Assembly: GCA_934278995.1 (NCBI GenBank)
Contig: CAKQWM010000022.1
Coordinates: 1-7,887, forward strand
From: an uncultured Clostridia bacterium
Lineage (GTDB): Bacteria; Bacillota; Clostridia; Christensenellales; Borkfalkiaceae
Length of the DNA stretch: 7,887 nucleotides
Direction of reading: 5' to 3'
The notes below the pieces were generated by a model, which searched no databases, was not told where the DNA came from, and saw only the letters and a list, made by a program, of their open reading frames with translations. Shown in pieces: positions 3,243 through 7,887 of the stretch. A program made the position numbers and the translations under genes. The stretch's first letter is position 1, and every line of letters begins with the position of its first letter.

Positions 3243-5444
3243 TTATATCACCTTTTTTATTTCAATACATATACGGCGTACATACCCATGCCCTGTAACA
3301 AACTGGATAAATGAATCCTTTTTTATATCAATAGTTTTTTGATACCAAAAACACCCCCTATTATCATTTTGAAATTCTGCTTGACTATTATCTATATACA
3401 GATAAAAATCCATTCCAATATCGCATTCAAACGATACATTGATTTTATATGATCCATCTGCCGGGCATTTCCATTGACGTATAGCAAAAGTGTCCCTACT
3501 ACCTGCTTGACAATCAGTGTCAATAAATACATTTCCAGACATGTCATTCCATTTCTGAGAATGGGTATCGAACAATAAATCTGAAAAAACACCATTTGCT
3601 TTGCTACAGTAATTCCAGTTGTTTACACCTTGGACACCTGAAAAATCTGCTGTATTCGTATATACATGTGGATCGGATGAAACTAATATTTTATATATGG
3701 TACATTGCGAATATCCTGATTCTCGTATAGATTCTGCATAATAATGTACCGGATCCAGCCTCATAAGTGTCACAATCCCACTCCATGTAGCTAAACCACT
3801 CATATCTAATTTGTACGATTGCTTTTCTCTAGACGGTGAAATAGAAAATGTAACTGCCTTGTCCAATGAATATGCAGGAGTGCTTTCCGTCATAAAATAA
3901 AGTTGTGCTTTGTCAGAATCATCATTTGTTTTGTATTCGATTGTAATATACGGGTATCGCATCGCATCAAAATTTTCCCCTTCGCATATTAAATAGGGAT
4001 CAATACCACTAATATCAAAAGTTGCTTTCTCATTATGAATTATCCAATTGTCAATATGATTCAATGGTTTCCAATGCTCAAGAGTATAAGCTGATAATAC
4101 CGAGGATCTTTCATTGTTCATCCTAATAACTCGAAACAAACGAAGGGAATTGCAATTGGTAATTTTCATCCACTCAACCTTTGTTGGTCGGAATGAATAA
4201 GTGTTAACTGTATTGGATTCATTCAACCAGTACACCCATCCATTAGACAACTGCAACAGCACTGATTTATTCATATCAATAGACTGTCCAACACTAACTT
4301 GTAGCCCACACAAATAATCAGAAACGAAGGGCTTCAAAACCAAACCACCATCTATTTTTTTAACTGTAAAATCATCTATTTGAATTGGAGTATACGTACT
4401 AAGAAAGCAATCCAAGTAAGCAACAATTCTATATACTACATCCACTTCTAAGTTATATGCTTGTTTTAATAATAGTAGCAATTTTCGTCTGAATTCAGGA
4501 TTTGTCGAAAACGAATGTGGATAACATCCACATTCGCAATTATATTTTAGATTCAACAAATTCATACGTTCATACAACTTTTCAACTATCTCATATTGTT
4601 TTACAAGCACGATAAAGTCATTATCATCTCCCATAATGCTACAAACATATTTTAATCTTTCGGTTAAAAACTGCTTGTGTATACGCAAATCATATAGACA
4701 TTTGTACGGAAGTGATAAACATCGATTATCATCTTCCAGAAGATTTATTAAATCGTTATAGTAAGCGATTCCATATACAATATTGCTTCTGCTTACAGAC
4801 GATGATATCTCATACCAAGGATCTGGTTGTCCATACAAATAACAAGATAATGTTTGATAAAAACTATGTATATCAAATGGCTTTGTCAGATTTTGATTGA
4901 TTTTGTAAGAAAATATTGTGGTTTTAAGCACATCATACGAAGCACCATGTGTATAATAAGCCGATACGTGACAATATGCCTGCCATATTTCTTCCAAGGG
5001 AATCTGTACCAAGATCATACCTTTTACAGGAGAGAAAAATTCGCAGTAGGCTTCATTGTCAACAATACCATATATAGTTAAGGGATGAACAAAATGACTC
5101 TTTTCATACCTAACAGAAGCTTGAATGTAATACTCATCACACCAAATACCAATAAATTGATCATCCCTTATGGAATCAACCAAAAAATCAATAAATGAAT
5201 CCTGTGTAAATTCATCTACACCTAATACACATACGCTGGTTGTACAAGTTGCGTAAAAGTCTTCGTTATTATCCAAGAAATCTATTATATGTTGTCCTTG
5301 TCTATCATAAGAAATTACATTTACAAATTTACTATAGAACCATCCCTCGTATGGCTGGCTCAACAACTGGGCAAACACAGGATTAATTTTTGCCGCTATA
5401 TGCATACGAATAGGTAACACTTTGTTATAATTTGCGTGTTTCAT
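3243..5444 (-). CDS. BtrH-like multidomain protein with C-terminal carbohydrate-binding-like domains (733 aa)
   Basis: ATG 5444 is preceded by AGAGGG 8 bases upstream; no signal peptide or membrane segment is visible, so it is probably cytoplasmic. Residues 35-160 contain GWFYSKFVNVI, then IGIWCDEYYIQAS (98-110) and HFVHPLTIYGI (117-127). From memory this resembles the papain/C39-like fold of butirosin BtrH-type proteins. Residues 210-345 are helical, with YGIAYYNDL (224-232) and DLRIHKQFLTERLKYV (252-267), a pattern typical of BtrH-like proteins beside natural-product genes. Residues 475-565 look like a beta-sandwich ending LATWSGIVTLMRLDPV. Residues 599-733 form a second, opening DFSGVQGVNNWNY and containing IRQWKCPADGSYKI. 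I see no obvious N-terminal catalytic Cys, so enzymatic activity is uncertain. A role in handling or transferring a small molecule or peptide exported by the adjacent ABC transporter is inferred. The gene is intact and AT-rich, unlike the eroded flanks. Confidence 0.8.
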   Translation of the reverse strand: MKHANYNKVLPIRMHIAAKINPVFAQLLSQPYEGWFYSKFVNVISYDRQGQHIIDFLDNNEDFYATCTTSVCVLGVDEFTQDSFIDFLVDSIRDDQFIGIWCDEYYIQASVRYEKSHFVHPLTIYGIVDNEAYCEFFSPVKGMILVQIPLEEIWQAYCHVSAYYTHGASYDVLKTTIFSYKINQNLTKPFDIHSFYQTLSCYLYGQPDPWYEISSSVSRSNIVYGIAYYNDLINLLEDDNRCLSLPYKCLYDLRIHKQFLTERLKYVCSIMGDDNDFIVLVKQYEIVEKLYERMNLLNLKYNCECGCYPHSFSTNPEFRRKLLLLLKQAYNLEVDVVYRIVAYLDCFLSTYTPIQIDDFTVKKIDGGLVLKPFVSDYLCGLQVSVGQSIDMNKSVLLQLSNGWVYWLNESNTVNTYSFRPTKVEWMKITNCNSLRLFRVIRMNNERSSVLSAYTLEHWKPLNHIDNWIIHNEKATFDISGIDPYLICEGENFDAMRYPYITIEYKTNDDSDKAQLYFMTESTPAYSLDKAVTFSISPSREKQSYKLDMSGLATWSGIVTLMRLDPVHYYAESIRESGYSQCTIYKILVSSDPHVYTNTADFSGVQGVNNWNYCSKANGVFSDLLFDTHSQKWNDMSGNVFIDTDCQAGSRDTFAIRQWKCPADGSYKINVSFECDIGMDFYLYIDNSQAEFQNDNRGCFWYQKTIDIKKDSFIQFVTGHGYVRRICIEIKKVI

Positions 5445-5636
5445 TGCAACCCCCCTCTATTAATATCTTAATATCATGTAAAGTAATTCTGCATTATACA
5501 GAGCTAAGATTTTAGATTTCCTCTACCAAGCAGCATCGCGGCAATTAGTTATCACGATATGAACCAATATAATCCTATTTAATACCTTTAATAACCAGAC
5601 AAAACCAAGTTAAGACAAATATAAGTCTTCATACCA
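5445..5636 (-). other. Spacer between the ABC exporter and the 733-aa gene
   Basis: The 192 AT-rich bases carry no convincing small gene; the longest minus-strand frames are under 15 codons and lack ribosome binding sites, so there is no hidden precursor peptide. A weak hairpin (AAGAC/GTCTT, 5612-5629) lies 8 bases past the exporter stop and could be a poor terminator. A perfect minus-strand TATAAT (5498-5493), 49 bases before the next ATG, could be the -10 box of a separate promoter, but no -35 box is visible. An imperfect palindrome TATC-AC-GATA lies at about 5550-5559. Both independent transcription and read-through are possible. Confidence 0.35.
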
Positions 5637-7361
5637 TTAATACATCATTTTAGAATACATCAAATGAAAATTTGAATCAGGATTAGCTAATAAATCTCTA
5701 GGCTTTCCGGTTTCTATAACCTTTCCATCGTTTACCACGAGTATTTTATCGCATAGCATCACATTATAAAGCCTGTGTGATATCATTATAACTATTTTGT
5801 TAGGAAGGTTCATAATGGCTTCAATCAATTGCTTTTCAACATTAGTGTCCAATGCAGCCGTAAATTCATCAAGTAATATTACATCACTGTCATGAATTAA
5901 CGAATTAGCAATAGATATCCGTTGTTTTTCTCCTCCTGAAAGTAAATTCCCGTCTTCGCCTACATAAGTATTCAAACCATCTGGTAACCTATCAATCAAT
6001 TCATTAAGATGCACAAGATTCACAATTTTTTGAAGTTCCGCTTTTTCAACATAATTAAATGGGTATATAATATTATTTAGAATCGAATCATTAAATAGAT
6101 CCACATTTTGCGTAACAACTGATACTCGGCTTCTTATACTGTCAATAGTATAGTCCTGAGCATTTATTCCATTAATCAATATTTCACCATTTTGTGGCGT
6201 GTATAATAAAGAGATCAACTCAAAAATTGTGCTTTTTCCACCTCCCGAAGTTCCCACAATGCCGATTTTATCACCTGTATAAATATTCAAGTTGAAATTC
6301 GACAAATTAAAATCACCTCGTGGATATTTAAAATCAACATTGCGTAATTCTATTGAATATATTGTTTCCACGGGATTACCACTCTGTTGTTCTTGCTCTA
6401 ATTCAATTATCTCATCGACCTTATCAAAAGAGTTGGATATCACTTCTGTAGAAATCTTAATATTCAATACATTTCTTAAAGAAGAATAAATTTTGGGTAC
6501 ATATGAAATAAAAATCACAAGTTCACCTAACGTTAATTCACCTTGTATGACCATTACTCCTGCTGAGAAAAAAAGCACGCCATATATTATGTTAATTATT
6601 AAATCCCCAACCAAAAAACTATTTACATTATGTATTACTGTTGCCTTTTGTTTTATTCTTTTATACTCATTCAGCCAATTGGACCATTTTGTATTTTCGA
6701 CGGAGTAACCATTTTTTAGTTTGATTATTTTAATTTTTCTCAACGCGCCTGTTAAATAAACATATCCGCTTTCTAGATGGTCAATTAGCTGTTTATCTAT
6801 TTTTTTGCTTCGTTTTGCCACAACTTTTGTCAAGAAAAATGAGGCTGGAAAAGCCAGACAACAAAGAATAGTTAATTTCACATCAAAGAAAAGCATAGCT
6901 AGCAAAATTGTAAGTAATGAAACAAATTCTTGAACGAAAGATGCCAAATCTTTAGTTAAATACACCTCACCGATCTTCCCACATTCCTTCGCAATTCGAT
7001 CTGCTACCTGGGCAGAAGATATATGTTCTATACTGCTCTGTTTGGCTCTCAAGCACTTATTAAAGCTCTCAGACCTTAAATTACTAGTTATACGGGTAGA
7101 AAGAATAGATAACAGATAATTCTTAATCGAGGATAGCAGAACCAAAAGCCAAGGAACAAGCACCATAACTATCAATGGTATAATCAATGCAGATAGATTT
7201 TTAGATGGTATAATTTCATCAATAATCTTCTTATATACAATAGGACTTATCAAAGACAGCAGGGCGCATAAAATCACCAATACAACAATGACAGTTATAA
7301 GAAATATACTTTTTTTCACGCAAAGCAATGCTATACTTCTTGCAGGACTTTTTTTATTCAT
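5637..7361 (-). CDS. Type I ABC exporter, fused permease and ATPase (574 aa)
   Basis: This half-transporter would form a homodimer in the cytoplasmic membrane and use ATP to export a substrate. The N-terminal half has about six hydrophobic segments (near 17-40, 57-78, 141-160, 164-184, 246-270 and 275-291). The ATPase domain has Walker A GTSGGGKST (370-378), Q-loop VVTQN (Q418), signature LSGGEKQR (474-481), Walker B VILLDEF with catalytic Glu 499, D-loop AALD and switch His 529 in ISHR. All are intact. There is no N-terminal C39 peptidase domain, so any exported peptide would need another protease. The start is set at ATG 7361. The upstream in-frame ATG 7373 directly abuts the AAAGGA ribosome binding site, whereas 7361 lies 12 bases from it. 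The substrate is unknown; the adjacent BtrH-like gene suggests a natural product or peptide. Confidence 0.93.
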   Translation of the reverse strand: MNKKSPARSIALLCVKKSIFLITVIVVLVILCALLSLISPIVYKKIIDEIIPSKNLSALIIPLIVMVLVPWLLVLLSSIKNYLLSILSTRITSNLRSESFNKCLRAKQSSIEHISSAQVADRIAKECGKIGEVYLTKDLASFVQEFVSLLTILLAMLFFDVKLTILCCLAFPASFFLTKVVAKRSKKIDKQLIDHLESGYVYLTGALRKIKIIKLKNGYSVENTKWSNWLNEYKRIKQKATVIHNVNSFLVGDLIINIIYGVLFFSAGVMVIQGELTLGELVIFISYVPKIYSSLRNVLNIKISTEVISNSFDKVDEIIELEQEQQSGNPVETIYSIELRNVDFKYPRGDFNLSNFNLNIYTGDKIGIVGTSGGGKSTIFELISLLYTPQNGEILINGINAQDYTIDSIRSRVSVVTQNVDLFNDSILNNIIYPFNYVEKAELQKIVNLVHLNELIDRLPDGLNTYVGEDGNLLSGGEKQRISIANSLIHDSDVILLDEFTAALDTNVEKQLIEAIMNLPNKIVIMISHRLYNVMLCDKILVVNDGKVIETGKPRDLLANPDSNFHLMYSKMMY

Positions 7362-7381
7362 AATTATGACCATTCCTTTCC

Positions 7382-7433
7382 GCTGCGTTACTAGGCACAA
7401 AAGGAATATGGAATCCAGGTACGGTTACGCAGC
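7382..7433 (-). promoter_or_regulatory. Inverted repeat in the ABC exporter leader, next to its ribosome binding site
   Basis: On the minus strand GCTGCGT (7433-7427) pairs with ACGCAGC (7388-7382). Two further pairs follow beyond an A-A mismatch, giving a stem with a loop of about 30 bases. It ends one base before GGAAAGGA (7381-7374), the exporter's ribosome binding site. It could influence translation or transcript stability. No clear promoter was found upstream. The long loop makes the structure moderate at best. Confidence 0.3.
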
Positions 7434-7670
7434 ATTTAAAAATTAATGTTAAAATATTGTTTAGGGAAGCAGACACTCTATACAACACGTAAAGGCGAGT
7501 GGCCCAACAATTATGTTTGCCCGTATAATCCCGTTTTTTATGTGTGCCGAATGCTCTTTCAAGCACAAATGAGTACTTGTTAACTTATCTTTGGATAGAC
7601 ATTACTGCAATCTTTCAATGAGTAATCAGTCCCTGCCTGTTTTACCAAATTCTTTATGAGGGATGTGTTT
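7434..7670 (+). other. Non-coding stretch upstream of the IS110 gene, possible IS110 left end
   Basis: No convincing gene is seen on either strand. A perfect plus-strand TATAAT (7524-7529) lacks a -35 box at the right distance. Downstream are hairpins TGTGC/GCACA (7543-7547 with 7563-7567) and ATTACT/AGTAAT (7601-7606 with 7621-7626), each with a 14-15 base loop. In IS110 elements the DNA between the left end and the transposase start encodes the bridge RNA, and the -35 box can come from the right end after circularisation. The layout fits, but the boundary of the element is not identified and the assignment is speculative. Confidence 0.3.
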
Positions 7671-7887
7671 ATGCTTAAAATCGTTTACTCAATCTGCAGT
7701 GGAATGGACATCCACAAATCCTTCGTCTATGTTGCTGACTGCCATCTACAACATTCTCAAAAAGAATAAGCCTTTACGCTCTCAGTCGAATAATCCATAT
7801 GCGCATCGTGCCGCTTCGGTGGATGAGCCTATCTTTATTATCGAACGGCAGGGGGATCTCATCACCCTGCAACTTCTTAATCAGTAT
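7671..7887 (+). pseudogene. IS110-family transposase, N-terminus joined to C-terminal region (runs off the window)
   Basis: GAGGGA (7658-7663) lies 7 bases before ATG 7671. The protein opens MLKIVYSICSGMDIHKSF, with the (G)xDxHK motif that carries the first acidic residue of the DEDD nuclease domain of IS110 transposases. About 20 codons later the sequence jumps to LTAIYNILKKNKP in another frame, from 7735. That block is typical of the C-terminal end of the family, and it is followed by SVDEPIFIIERQGDLIT. The original frame stops at TAA 7767-7769. Some 300-350 internal residues, including the remaining catalytic acids and the catalytic serine, are absent, so the gene is dead. The C-terminal frame is still open at the window edge. 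The family is fairly sure from the two terminal motifs; the exact deletion junction (about 7730-7737) is approximate. Confidence 0.75.

Noticed and set aside
4712..5081. Two small plus-strand open frames inside the 733-aa gene.
   Set aside because: They are antisense shadows of an intact, motif-bearing gene, without ribosome binding sites or family features.
5445..5636. A hidden precursor peptide gene between the exporter and the 733-aa gene.
   Set aside because: The longest ATG frames on the minus strand are under 15 codons and have no ribosome binding site or Gly-Gly-type leader.
1..7887. CRISPR arrays, tRNA or rRNA genes.
   Set aside because: No regularly spaced direct repeats, tRNA cloverleaf or rRNA-like sequence was seen on either strand.

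Overview
The window looks like an accessory region of a gut-type Clostridia (Firmicutes) genome. This is inferred from the AGGAGG-type ribosome binding sites, a tightly packed operon of small proteins of the kind carried by clostridial integrative elements, and the set of insertion sequences (IS630, IS256 and IS110 families). There are no rRNA or tRNA genes, no CRISPR array and no housekeeping genes. Family names come from recognising motifs by eye; no search was run.

Left part (1-2430): a decayed mobile-element backbone. At 1-260 there is a cluster of hairpins. On the minus strand these form a compact small-RNA-like unit: a promoter at 230-258, about 80 nt of transcript, and two U-tract terminators. 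Next is a truncated, frameshifted metallophosphoesterase on the minus strand, abutting a plus-strand operon of four small genes: a DUF6809-like gene, a ~98 aa protein, a ~66 aa protein and a ~105 aa protein. All four carry a lesion. The second is split by a 371 bp IS630-derived element with clear inverted repeats and a TA duplication. The third has an in-frame TAG, and the fourth a frameshift in a T5 run. Ten bases after the fourth gene's restored stop comes a 78-nt sequence that folds as a three-way junction on a 16-bp basal helix.

Middle part (2440-3242): the 3' part of an IS256-family transposase on the minus strand, frameshifted in an A5G6 run and missing its N-terminal part.

Right part (3243-7361): two large intact minus-strand genes in a visibly AT-rich island. 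In transcription order the first is a 574 aa type I ABC exporter with all nucleotide-binding motifs intact. After a 192 bp gap comes a 733 aa multidomain protein. Its N-terminal half resembles the butirosin-BtrH-like (papain-fold) proteins of clostridial and bacillar natural-product loci, and its C-terminal half holds two beta-sandwich, carbohydrate-binding-like domains. I infer that the pair is cargo for making or exporting a small molecule or peptide, or for protecting against one. No precursor peptide, synthetase or maturase is visible, so other parts may lie elsewhere or be lost.

Right edge (7440-7887): an IS110-family transposase whose start is joined directly to its C-terminal region by an internal deletion. 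A structured non-coding stretch upstream of it could be the element's left end. The cargo therefore sits between two broken insertion sequences. The two long intact frames show that the many lesions in the flanks are genuine decay rather than poor sequence quality.
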